From: Bacteroidales bacterium
GTDB lineage: Bacteria; Bacteroidota; Bacteroidia; Bacteroidales; Prolixibacteraceae
Assembly: GCA_012729335.1 (NCBI GenBank)
Contig: JAAYDJ010000028.1
Coordinates: 1-64,000 of the forward strand
DNA length: 64,000 nt
Direction of reading: 5' to 3'
Shown: positions 38,701-47,978 of the stretch, piece after piece
How the letters are laid out: every line of letters begins with the position of its first letter
Numbering within the stretch: position 1 is the stretch's first letter
Notes under the pieces: model-generated
Databases searched by the model: none
Told to the model about the DNA's origin: nothing
Seen by the model: the letters and a program-made list of their open reading frames with translations, nothing else
Made by a program: the position numbers and the translations under genes

Positions 38701-40536
38701 TCATCTTAGGGTCTTATTTTCGACCACGGCCAGGAGGTCCGACAACTTATTAATGTTCATCACCTCGACGGGAGAAATTTCAATCTGGAATATTTTCTCC
38801 ATTTCCGCGATTAAAAAGAGGTGGGAAATGGAATCCCACTCCGGAGTGTCTTCAGCGGCCAAATCGAGGCTCAGTGATTCTGCAGGCATTTGCAGGATTC
38901 TGGAGACAGCAGCCATAAAATCGTTCTCCTTGTGATTTGTCCCTGATTCAGACACAAGGTGCCCGGCCACCATTCTCCGGACTTCATTTATGATGACTTT
39001 TCCAGAGCGTCCATAAGGAAGGTCTTCTACAAAAAAGATATTCTTGGGCACCTTATTCTCCTCCAGGTGTTTGCGACAGTGGGCCACAATTTCCTCACGG
39101 CTTAGGGCCTGGTTTTCCCTAACCACAATGGCTGAGGCTACAATTTCGCCCCATAAGGGGTCCTCAACGCCAAAGGTGACCGCTTCTTTCACTGCACGAT
39201 GGGCGTGTAACACCTCGGTGATCTCCTCCGGACTCACATTGATCCCCCCCGTTATAATGACCAGCTTTTTCCTTCCGGTAATCCGGAAACATCCATCTTC
39301 GCCCACATAACCCAAGTCCCCGGTTTTAAACCAATCACCTGACCAGGCCGCCTTATTGGCTTCCGGAGACTCCAGATAACCGTTCATCAGCAGACTTCCC
39401 CGGAGCCAGATTTCACCCACTTCACCCACCTTTTTCTCTTTAAGGTCCTCCCCGACAATCCTGGCCTCACAATCAACAGGCTTCCCAATGGTGCCGATCA
39501 CATGCGATTCTGCATCAGGTCCGGCGAATAATCCGCCCGCCACTGTTTCCGTAAGGCCATACCCATTAATAATCATGGCCTTAAACTTCTCCTCGAATTG
39601 CTGCCACAGCAGAGCTTCCAGCTTTCCTCCGCAGGATATGACAAACTGAAAAGATCCATTATTCAGTGTATCCGTATCGTTCTGTTTAAACTGGTAAACC
39701 AGTCCGGTCATTGTGGGGACCATCACCCAATGGGTGATCTTTTCGCGGTAAATAACATCGAAACTGTCTTCGATCCGCTGGATGGTGAAGGGAAAAGGCC
39801 GGAATAACGTAGCGGAATTTACCAAAGCCAACAGCGGACCCTGTACCATGCCATCGGAATGTGACAGCATGAGGTTATTAAAAATCCGTGCGTTGCTGTT
39901 TAATTGATATACCTTGGAAAGCGTCTCTAAATGGGAAAACAGAGCCCGATGGGAGATTCTGACCCCCTTGGGAGCAGAGGTTGTACCCGAAGTAAACAAG
40001 ATATAGGCATCGGTTAGAGGATCGATTTCCTCAGGGAGGTCTGATGCCGGTAAAAGGTCAATGCACGCCGGGAAAGTGGAAGACTCCTGCCGTTTCCTGT
40101 TGAGTAATTTTTGCAGCAAACCATTCTCCGGTCCGTGGTGAATAGAGGTTACCTCCCTGAAGTCATTACTTTCCAGGTTCCATGCTTCCCCGATTTCCTG
40201 ATCGGCAAAAATGAACCGGGCCTTACAGTGGTTAATAATGGCATTTGCCCGGTCAGCGCCCGACTCCGGATCGAGAAAGACTGCAGTGATACCATTGGCG
40301 ATCAGGGAGATATAAAAAAGACATACAAAACGCTCATTTGCTGAAGAAAAAAGGACCTGGTCACCCTGCAAAATGCCTCTCTGCCGGAAATAAGTGGTAT
40401 ACCTTGCTATTGTGGATTGCAATTCCGGATAAGTCAACAACTGATCCCCAAAAACGATAAACTTTCCCTTCCGGAGGAAAGCCTTTTTAAAAATAGCCGG
40501 TACGGTGCTCTTTAATATATCCATTGAGTTTCTCAT
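38701..40536 (-). CDS. AMP-forming acyl/aminoacyl ligase fused to a C-terminal carrier-protein domain
   Basis: 611 aa; ILFTSGTTSAPKGVRISH, GYGLTETVAG, KTGDLGYVGEDGCFRITGRKK; C-terminal EWDSISHLFLIAEMEKIFQIEI (phosphopantetheine Ser in DSISH). Confidence 0.9.
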   Translation of the reverse strand: MRNSMDILKSTVPAIFKKAFLRKGKFIVFGDQLLTYPELQSTIARYTTYFRQRGILQGDQVLFSSANERFVCLFYISLIANGITAVFLDPESGADRANAIINHCKARFIFADQEIGEAWNLESNDFREVTSIHHGPENGLLQKLLNRKRQESSTFPACIDLLPASDLPEEIDPLTDAYILFTSGTTSAPKGVRISHRALFSHLETLSKVYQLNSNARIFNNLMLSHSDGMVQGPLLALVNSATLFRPFPFTIQRIEDSFDVIYREKITHWVMVPTMTGLVYQFKQNDTDTLNNGSFQFVISCGGKLEALLWQQFEEKFKAMIINGYGLTETVAGGLFAGPDAESHVIGTIGKPVDCEARIVGEDLKEKKVGEVGEIWLRGSLLMNGYLESPEANKAAWSGDWFKTGDLGYVGEDGCFRITGRKKLVIITGGINVSPEEITEVLHAHRAVKEAVTFGVEDPLWGEIVASAIVVRENQALSREEIVAHCRKHLEENKVPKNIFFVEDLPYGRSGKVIINEVRRMVAGHLVSESGTNHKENDFMAAVSRILQMPAESLSLDLAAEDTPEWDSISHLFLIAEMEKIFQIEISPVEVMNINKLSDLLAVVENKTLR

Positions 40537-42109
40537 TTAGAAGTTGGCGCTGGATTTTGCCTGCGGTACTCCGGGGGAGCTGTTCTTCAAGGTAGTAACA
40601 CCAGGGCATCCGGTTTTTACCCACCTTTTGAGCCATATATCCCCTGATGTCGTTGATAATTTGTTGACCATCCTTTCCGGCGCAGTCTTTACAGACCACA
40701 AAGGCGACGATCTTCTCATCCTCTTCGAGACGTGCGTAGGGACAGGTGGCAGCCTCCAGAACGGATGGATGGGATTCAAGGGCGTTTTCGATCTCCTCGA
40801 GATAAATGAGTTCGGAGTGTATATTTTTAACGATATTTCTCTTTCGGCCTAAAAGTTCAAAGCAACCGTCTGTTCTCTGGCGTACTATATCGCCGGTATA
40901 GAAACAGCCATTTTTCAATACCCGGGAAGTCTCTTCTTCTCGTTTGTAGTAACCGCTCATCAGGTTTTCACTTTTAACAAGTAATTCGCCTGTCCCCTCT
41001 TCATCGTCGGATTCCGCACTGGGAAAAACGATCAGTTCAGCTCCCGAAGCGGGCCCGATGCTGTTGTCCTCAGGGTCAAAGGTATCCAGGGTATGTCCCG
41101 AACAGATGCCGGCCGTCTCTGTTAATCCGTAATAATTCAGGACTGGAATCCCGTAGTTTTCCCAAAATAAACGAAGTTGTTCCTTAGTTAAGGGTCCGCC
41201 GGTACACATCACTGCTTTCAGGGAGGAGGTCTTGCTTTTCCGTGATTCGGAACAGAGTATATTCATTTGCCTGATCACAGTTGGCGCTACCCCCAGGTAG
41301 GTGATTCCCAAAGCCTGGATGAGTTCCAGGGAGAGAAGTATGTTATTCCGTTCTTCAGGTGAAGCGATCACAAAGGAAGCGCCGGCATGCAGCGGGGCAA
41401 AGCAGGTGTTGCGCAATCCGCTCATAGAATGAAGGTCGCCCAGGTTCATAAAAAGATCACCGGGTTCCCACCTGAAATGGGTGGCAATAAGATGACCGCT
41501 GTTAAAGAGTGCCTGCTGCGACAACATCACCCCTTTGGGGAGGCCTGTGGAACCGGAAGTATAGAGGATCACAGCCAGGTCATTCGGAGAAACCATTTCC
41601 TCTGAAGTAGATGCGTCGAGCCCCTGAACCATAACTTCAGCTTCTTTTCCTTCAGGGTCAACCGGAGAAAGCCATTCCAGGAAAAGAGGAGCCAAAAGAT
41701 ACTCCTGTTGGGATCCCGCCAGAAGGAGCATGCCGTCGTAATCCATTCCGGCAAGACCGTTTACCCGAGATGCATCGGTCAGTACGATTTTGGGAGCGGT
41801 TTCTTTCAAAATGAATTGCAGCAATTCAAGGGGCCAGTTGTGGTCAACAGGGACAAAAACAACCCCATTATAGAGGCATGCCCAGCAGAGGATGACCGAT
41901 TCCAGGGACAAAGGAGTATAGGTGAGAATGATATCCCCTTTCCCGATACCCTGTTGCCTAAGTTGAGCTGAAGCCAGTTGAACCAGCTGATAACCCTCGG
42001 TATAGCTTAATACCTGATTACCTGATGTTTCCACCGCCAAGCGCCGGTCGCGGTGCTCTGTAAAGCATCGTTCAGCCAGCGCCCGAAATGTTTTCTCCTT
42101 CATGGACAA
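40487..42109 (-). CDS. AMP-forming acyl/aminoacyl ligase
   Basis: 540 aa; AVILYTSGSTGLPKGVMLS, NYYGLTETAG, FYTGDIVRQRTDGCFELLGRKRNIVK, STAGKIQRQ. Confidence 0.92.
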   Translation of the reverse strand: MSMKEKTFRALAERCFTEHRDRRLAVETSGNQVLSYTEGYQLVQLASAQLRQQGIGKGDIILTYTPLSLESVILCWACLYNGVVFVPVDHNWPLELLQFILKETAPKIVLTDASRVNGLAGMDYDGMLLLAGSQQEYLLAPLFLEWLSPVDPEGKEAEVMVQGLDASTSEEMVSPNDLAVILYTSGSTGLPKGVMLSQQALFNSGHLIATHFRWEPGDLFMNLGDLHSMSGLRNTCFAPLHAGASFVIASPEERNNILLSLELIQALGITYLGVAPTVIRQMNILCSESRKSKTSSLKAVMCTGGPLTKEQLRLFWENYGIPVLNYYGLTETAGICSGHTLDTFDPEDNSIGPASGAELIVFPSAESDDEEGTGELLVKSENLMSGYYKREEETSRVLKNGCFYTGDIVRQRTDGCFELLGRKRNIVKNIHSELIYLEEIENALESHPSVLEAATCPYARLEEDEKIVAFVVCKDCAGKDGQQIINDIRGYMAQKVGKNRMPWCYYLEEQLPRSTAGKIQRQLLNEKLNGYIKEHRTGYF

Positions 42110-42294
42110 ATGACCACTTTTAGGGATTCAATCACAGAATTCATTAGTATAGCCGCTAATTAATCAATTGCATTTCTGTTATATAATTGTTTGGCCAGGG
42201 ACTGTTCATCATGCCCGCGGAACTCGCATTGGGCAGCTACCATTCTTCTTTTGTGTTCGAAGCACCATGCTTGTTTTATTGGTTTTAAACAAAA

Positions 42295-43398
42295 TCAGCA
42301 ATTTTCGTAGAAGACCGCCAGTTTCCTGAATTCAGCTTCCCAATTGAAATTCTCCATCACGTAGTTTTTCCCATTCTCACCCATCTGCCGTGATTTCTCC
42401 CTGTTAGTATGGAAATAAAGAATGGCATTTTTAACTTCTTCAATGCGGTCAGGATTCACTAAAATACCGCAGTTCCCATTTTGAACAATTTCTCTGTATA
42501 AAGGAAAATCGGATACGAGGGTTGGCATTCCCAAAGCCATATATTCAAATAGTTTGGTGGGCAGGGAATCGACAAAATTGGGCGATGGGTAAAAAACGGC
42601 TGCGCCTGCATGGCATGCGCTGATTCTTTCCCAGGCTTCCTCCGGCTTTAACCTTCCGGTAAAGGTAGCCCAACCTTCATGAATGGCCACCCTGTATATT
42701 TCAGAAGAAGTGACTTCCTCCCTGGCGGGACCAACAAATTTGATCAGGATATTCTGCCCGGTTAACCGTAATTGATGGACAGCACTAAGTAGTAATAATG
42801 CACCACGTTCCTGACTGATCTCCCCCATGTAACCCACTGTAAAAGGTTTTGACATGTCAGACAAAACTCCCTTAATTTTTCCTAAAACCGGATAATTCAG
42901 AACAATGACGCTCTTCCTGATTTCTGGAAAATCATGGGGATATGATTCCTCAGCAAACACAACGGGAATAGACCGGAACAGGAGATTCTGAAAATGACGA
43001 ATAGTGAAACTTAAAATTCTTCTGAAGGGTGCTTTGATATAGAATTTGGATAGAATTTGTTTGGGGAGATTTTCGTGCATATCAAATATCACCTTTTTAC
43101 CCTGCCTTCTCAATAAAAGTGCGTACAAAAGGAGCTCCGGATCATGCAAATGATAAAGATCAGCCTGAACGCTCTTTGCCTTCTGAATGACGTGATACCC
43201 TTTTATGAAGATTCGGGATAACCTGCTTCCGGTTGTGCCGGCGTCGATGATCTGAATACCCTCTTTTTGCTCATCTCCTTCCCCGTCAGCTACAACCAGA
43301 GTAACCTCAAATCCATGTTCAGATAGTGACTTGCATTGCTTAAGAAATATGCGTGTATCATAACGGAAATGAACAGAAGTTAAATGGGCGACCTTCAT
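42295..43398 (-). CDS. family 4 glycosyltransferase
   Basis: 367 aa; GT-B; GYMGEISQERGALLLLSAV, SLPTKLFEYMALGMPTLVSDFP. Confidence 0.92.
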   Translation of the reverse strand: MKVAHLTSVHFRYDTRIFLKQCKSLSEHGFEVTLVVADGEGDEQKEGIQIIDAGTTGSRLSRIFIKGYHVIQKAKSVQADLYHLHDPELLLYALLLRRQGKKVIFDMHENLPKQILSKFYIKAPFRRILSFTIRHFQNLLFRSIPVVFAEESYPHDFPEIRKSVIVLNYPVLGKIKGVLSDMSKPFTVGYMGEISQERGALLLLSAVHQLRLTGQNILIKFVGPAREEVTSSEIYRVAIHEGWATFTGRLKPEEAWERISACHAGAAVFYPSPNFVDSLPTKLFEYMALGMPTLVSDFPLYREIVQNGNCGILVNPDRIEEVKNAILYFHTNREKSRQMGENGKNYVMENFNWEAEFRKLAVFYENC

Positions 43399-43436
43399 GA
43401 ATTTATCTTCATTGAGATTGAATGATGAGAATAATA

Positions 43437-44612
43437 TTATTCAGGCAGAGAATACTCGCCATGATACAACTGATAGTATTTCTCCAAGGTAGTATTCCAT
43501 GTAAACTGTTGTGCCAGGAGAGCTGCGGATCTTTTCATGTCGGACTGTAACTCAATAGGCATTTGGGTAAAATTAAAAATAGCATCAGCAATCTCCTCAA
43601 TATTGTTCGGATCGACAAGAAATCCATGCACCCCATGCTTTATTATACCGTCAACACCAGCATTTTTAGCACCCACGACAGGCAATCCAGATGCCATAGC
43701 TTCAAAAAAGGCCCTTCCCAACGTCTCAGGATAACTGGGCATGATAAATAAATCATAGCATTTTAGTTCATCTGCTAGGGCTGAATAAGGCAGTTGTCCC
43801 GGAAATTTCACCTGTTCAGAAATCCCAAGATCAAGAGCTAACCCGGTTAAATATGCCCTTTCAGGTCCCTCCCCGATTATCGTGTAAACAAATTCCTGTT
43901 TATTCCTTGCCAGGGCTTGCAATACTTTATCAATGTTTTTCAACTTAATGAGCTTACAAACACTTACCAACTTGACCGGAATCGCCACTTTTTGAATGGA
44001 ATCGATGTCTACAAACAGCCGATCATCCACAGGGTGAGGGATCATTACTGCTTCCTTTTCGAGGAAACGGGAACATACCTCTTTTGCAATGTAATTTATT
44101 GAAAGAATGAAGTCGGCCTTCACCGCACCGGTCTTCAATCTGCTTAATGAGTAGGGATTCACGTTCCTGAGGGACTGAATCAGCCTGCAATTCAGTTTTC
44201 TCCTTAATATCTCCCCCAATTCCATATTATTCATCATGTTGTGGGAATGAATAACATCAGGTCGGTCATTTATCAAAAGCTGCTCAATCCTTTTGCGGTT
44301 TAATAAGTATCCCAAATAAGTCAACAGGGATCTGATCTTTAAATCTTGTTTGAAAGTGGGAAATCCAAAAACATGAATCCTATAATCGCCGAGATAATAA
44401 CCGCCCGACTGAATCAATTGGTAATATTCTTTCCATTTAGGCTTGAGAACAGAAAAAATCCGATTGCTGTAAGGCAGTATGTACCAAAAGTGATGGTGGT
44501 CCTCCGGAAACTTCTTCTCATATTCAATTGCCAATCTAATCAAAATATCATTTTCATTTTCTCTTGATTTAAGTGGCGATGGAAGTATGGATGTAATGTG
44601 AAGGATTTCCAC
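43437..44612 (-). CDS. family 4 glycosyltransferase
   Basis: 391 aa; LVSVCKLIKLKNIDKVLQAL, IMPSYPETLGRAFFEAMASGLPVVGAKNAG. Confidence 0.93.
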   Translation of the reverse strand: MEILHITSILPSPLKSRENENDILIRLAIEYEKKFPEDHHHFWYILPYSNRIFSVLKPKWKEYYQLIQSGGYYLGDYRIHVFGFPTFKQDLKIRSLLTYLGYLLNRKRIEQLLINDRPDVIHSHNMMNNMELGEILRRKLNCRLIQSLRNVNPYSLSRLKTGAVKADFILSINYIAKEVCSRFLEKEAVMIPHPVDDRLFVDIDSIQKVAIPVKLVSVCKLIKLKNIDKVLQALARNKQEFVYTIIGEGPERAYLTGLALDLGISEQVKFPGQLPYSALADELKCYDLFIMPSYPETLGRAFFEAMASGLPVVGAKNAGVDGIIKHGVHGFLVDPNNIEEIADAIFNFTQMPIELQSDMKRSAALLAQQFTWNTTLEKYYQLYHGEYSLPE

Positions 44613-44616
44613 AAAG

Positions 44617-45594
44617 TTAGGAATAAAGAGTTACCTTATTCAGTGATCTTTTGGGAGGCAAAACAATTCTTTCGCCTAATTCTAACAAATACTCAGAGGT
44701 CATTGACTTTGTTCTACCCCCATAGGATGTAAAAGTCATTTCTCCAATATAGGGTTTGTTGTTGACTTCATAAAAATCAATCCTCACTTGAGGAAATCCT
44801 TTAGATAATACCTTGCAGGCAGAAATCATTTCATCCAGAGTAACTGGCTTTGGGATCCTCTTTGCTTGTTTATATCTTCCCTTATAAACCAGATTCTCTG
44901 AAATATCAGTCCAATTCATATCAAAAAGAGACACGCCTAAACTATTGTCTGTACGATCTGAGCAAACAAAAACATTGAATGGTTCACCATTAAAACACCA
45001 AATCTTGTAGTCAATCAAAGTCTTGCTATAATCCTTATTCTTTTCCTCCAGGAATTTCTCAGCAATGATTCGTGGCTTTATGGGTAAATAATGAAATTCA
45101 CCTGAGAGAATAGCCTTCCTGGGCCATTTTGACATCTGGTTAGCCAATTCTCTGCGCATATATTCAAAATCAATCTTATTTTTATCAGGGACCACAAGAA
45201 CAATCCCTGAAGCATTGGTAGGCTTTAAGACAAATGATTCTGGCAGTTTATTGAAATCAATATCATTTACAGACTCAAAAACACCATATAATGGAACTAG
45301 CATATTTTCAAAACCACATTCTGCAACGTAATCCCGAACCTTATGCTTATCCGCTAATTCAGTCCACCGGGAGGTGTCAGAATACAATTTTAACCAATTG
45401 ATTTTTTCATTGAGGTTTTTCGGATTTTCCAGATCAAGGGGTATCCCAAGTCTTCTGAAATAGATCTTTTCTGTAAGCTTTCTGGGGTTATTTAGTAAAA
45501 GATAACGGGAATAAAGAAACCGCCATTCATCTCTGAGAAGCGCAAAAGGAAAAGTGATTGGCCGAAGCCTTTTCATGAATTCTATTCTGTTCAT
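44617..45594 (-). CDS. TupA-like ATP-grasp protein
   Basis: 325 aa; NLNEKINWLKLYSDTSRWTELADKHKVRDYV, ESFVLKPTNASGIVLVV, DFYEVNNKPYIGEMTFTSYGG. Confidence 0.85.
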   Translation of the reverse strand: MNRIEFMKRLRPITFPFALLRDEWRFLYSRYLLLNNPRKLTEKIYFRRLGIPLDLENPKNLNEKINWLKLYSDTSRWTELADKHKVRDYVAECGFENMLVPLYGVFESVNDIDFNKLPESFVLKPTNASGIVLVVPDKNKIDFEYMRRELANQMSKWPRKAILSGEFHYLPIKPRIIAEKFLEEKNKDYSKTLIDYKIWCFNGEPFNVFVCSDRTDNSLGVSLFDMNWTDISENLVYKGRYKQAKRIPKPVTLDEMISACKVLSKGFPQVRIDFYEVNNKPYIGEMTFTSYGGRTKSMTSEYLLELGERIVLPPKRSLNKVTLYS

Positions 45595-45695
45595 TTTACT
45601 AATTAATCATGAAAAAACAGTGACAAATCTTATCGATAATCTACATGAAGAATACCCCAAAATCAGATAATATTTCTAAACACAAAACAGCACTT

Positions 45696-46808
45696 TCATC
45701 TACTCACTGAATTTGAATAGATCTGATAGTATTTCATGGCGATGGAATCCCATTCAAATCTGTCAACCTCCCTTAAAGCATTATCTGACAATCTCTTATA
45801 CCCAAATACCACCTTTAGTACAACATCCTCAATCTGTTGCAAATTATCTGGAAGGGCATGGTACCCCACTTCTCCTTCCTCAAATTGACCGTCAAAACCT
45901 TCTCCCCGGGAATAAATCACCGGAAGCCCCTGGCTCATAGCCTCTCCGTAAACCAGACCAAAGGTCTCTTTATGAGAAACCATCACAAAAATGTCGGACT
46001 CCCTGTAGACTTTTAACAATTCATCCCTGCAACAGGCTCCAATAAACTGTGTATGATCATATTTCGCCAATTCTTCGAGGATGAATGGATCCTTCACGGA
46101 ACCAGCAATTTTGTATTCAACCCTATATCCTTTTTCATTTAGTTTCTGAACCACCTGGGCCACTGTGACCAAGTTTTTATTTAACTCAACACGTGCTACA
46201 CTAAGAATTGTAAAATTCCTTCCCTGGATTGGTGGCCGAAGGAAAAATTTATTCTGAAGCCAAAACGAATCAATGCCATTTGGGATGACCTCACTTTTTT
46301 CAAACAACTTTTTTCTGAGCCACACTGGAACTTTCTCCATCAGTTTAGTTCGGGCCACAGGAGTCTGGAAAATTATCTGGCTGGCATTTATCAATACTGA
46401 TAAAGCGGTTATAATATTATGAAAAGCAACTTTCCTGTCAAAAACCTTAAGACATGAAGCCCTGACTGATACAACATATGGAATCCCTGTTGCTTTGAAC
46501 AGTTTATATGCAATAGCTCCGTCGCTAGTGACAAAGTGGGCATGAACTAAATCGATATCTTCCGAAATTCCTTTTGAAATAATATGTTTTACAATGTGAG
46601 AAGAATTGATTTGAACCCCGAAAATCCTTTTCCTTCCCAAAAAACAATGGATTTCATTCTGTAGTGTTTTTTTGGTCTCAAACTCACCATACAATTCATT
46701 GGACAATGGTACTAGAATCTTCACAAAGCAATACTTCTCAAGTGCAGAATAAAGATTACGATAAACCTCAGTCTGATAATAGTTATTTGAGATATGTAAA
46801 ACCCGCAT
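45696..46808 (-). CDS. family 4 glycosyltransferase
   Basis: 370 aa; ILSVARVELNKNLVTVAQVVQKL, VMVSHKETFGLVYGEAMSQGLPVIYSRGEG. Confidence 0.92.
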   Translation of the reverse strand: MRVLHISNNYYQTEVYRNLYSALEKYCFVKILVPLSNELYGEFETKKTLQNEIHCFLGRKRIFGVQINSSHIVKHIISKGISEDIDLVHAHFVTSDGAIAYKLFKATGIPYVVSVRASCLKVFDRKVAFHNIITALSVLINASQIIFQTPVARTKLMEKVPVWLRKKLFEKSEVIPNGIDSFWLQNKFFLRPPIQGRNFTILSVARVELNKNLVTVAQVVQKLNEKGYRVEYKIAGSVKDPFILEELAKYDHTQFIGACCRDELLKVYRESDIFVMVSHKETFGLVYGEAMSQGLPVIYSRGEGFDGQFEEGEVGYHALPDNLQQIEDVVLKVVFGYKRLSDNALREVDRFEWDSIAMKYYQIYSNSVSR

Positions 46809-46834
46809 AAATTAAGATTGATTGACAAACGCAG

Positions 46835-47968
46835 CTACCCAGCCTGGTTCTTAAACAGAATGGCCCTGAGTATGGCCCATCTGTGACTTTCACATCGAAG
46901 ATTATTGATGATATGCACTGGTTTACTTTTCTTTCTTCTTAAGAGCACACCCATAAGCTTTTTTAAACAACGATATTTTAATGATGGAAGGAAATGATAC
47001 CCGCTTAACGAAAAGCTGGATTGATATTTGGGAAGCAATTCTGCACAGTGTTGGTTCACCCTTTCTATATACACCCTATCATCCTGTAGAATTTGGTTCA
47101 ATTCTGCAATATGCATCTTTAGCTCAACATCATGGCTTAATATCAAACGAGCCCCATCAAAATGAATATTGTGTACATCATAATACATGCCTGATGCTGA
47201 ATTCTGAGAAATTGTAAATACAACACTCAGACTATCATTCCATCCTGGCCGAACAGCCTGTGGATTGCTTTTTTGAAAACAGAAATTCCCCAGGCTATAG
47301 AAAATGGGACTACCTTTATAAACTTCCCAGCCTTGAACAACATGGGGATGGGATCCCACAACCGCATCAGCTCCAAGATCAACAAAACCTTTATAGACAT
47401 CGCGCCATTCAGGAAGGGGCATATCAAAAAACTCTATTCCTCCATGTGCAATTACAAACAAATAATCAACTTCCCTTTTCCCTTTCACAATAACTGAAGG
47501 TATGTCAGGATGACAGATCCATGCTGCCCCTGTATGGTTTTCCAAATCATACTGATCAGTCAGAGTTCCGAATTCACAATGAGTTAATGACAAAAATCCT
47601 ATCTTAACACTTTCAATTTCAATGACTTTTATTCTATATGCTTCCTCCCAATTCCCGGCACCCAACAATACTGAATTCTTGAATAACTCAATGGTTTTCA
47701 CATATCCCTCCACGCCATAATCCATGATATGGTTATTAGCGAGTGAAATCACATTAAAACCATGTGTTTCCAGCCATACTGGCGTTTCTTCGCTTTGAAA
47801 CAGGGTGGGTCCAGTTTTGCTAATGGGTTTTCCCTGGTTTCTGACAGGAGCTTCGAAATTGACAACGTTTAGAGTAGCATCCTGTAACAAATCAGATATC
47901 TCCGTGCTTAAACTGATTTGATCAACATCATCTATCTTACAATCCCCCCAGAATGATATTTTTAACAT
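46835..47968 (-). CDS. CapA family protein (PGA_cap metallophosphatase-like fold)
   Basis: 377 aa; FWGDCKID, VVNFEAPVRNQGKPISKTGP, NVISLANNHIMDYG, DAVVGSHPHVVQGWEVYKGSPIFYSLGNF. Confidence 0.92.
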   Translation of the reverse strand: MLKISFWGDCKIDDVDQISLSTEISDLLQDATLNVVNFEAPVRNQGKPISKTGPTLFQSEETPVWLETHGFNVISLANNHIMDYGVEGYVKTIELFKNSVLLGAGNWEEAYRIKVIEIESVKIGFLSLTHCEFGTLTDQYDLENHTGAAWICHPDIPSVIVKGKREVDYLFVIAHGGIEFFDMPLPEWRDVYKGFVDLGADAVVGSHPHVVQGWEVYKGSPIFYSLGNFCFQKSNPQAVRPGWNDSLSVVFTISQNSASGMYYDVHNIHFDGARLILSHDVELKMHIAELNQILQDDRVYIERVNQHCAELLPKYQSSFSLSGYHFLPSLKYRCLKKLMGVLLRRKKSKPVHIINNLRCESHRWAILRAILFKNQAG

Positions 47969-47978
47969 ATTAAACTAT

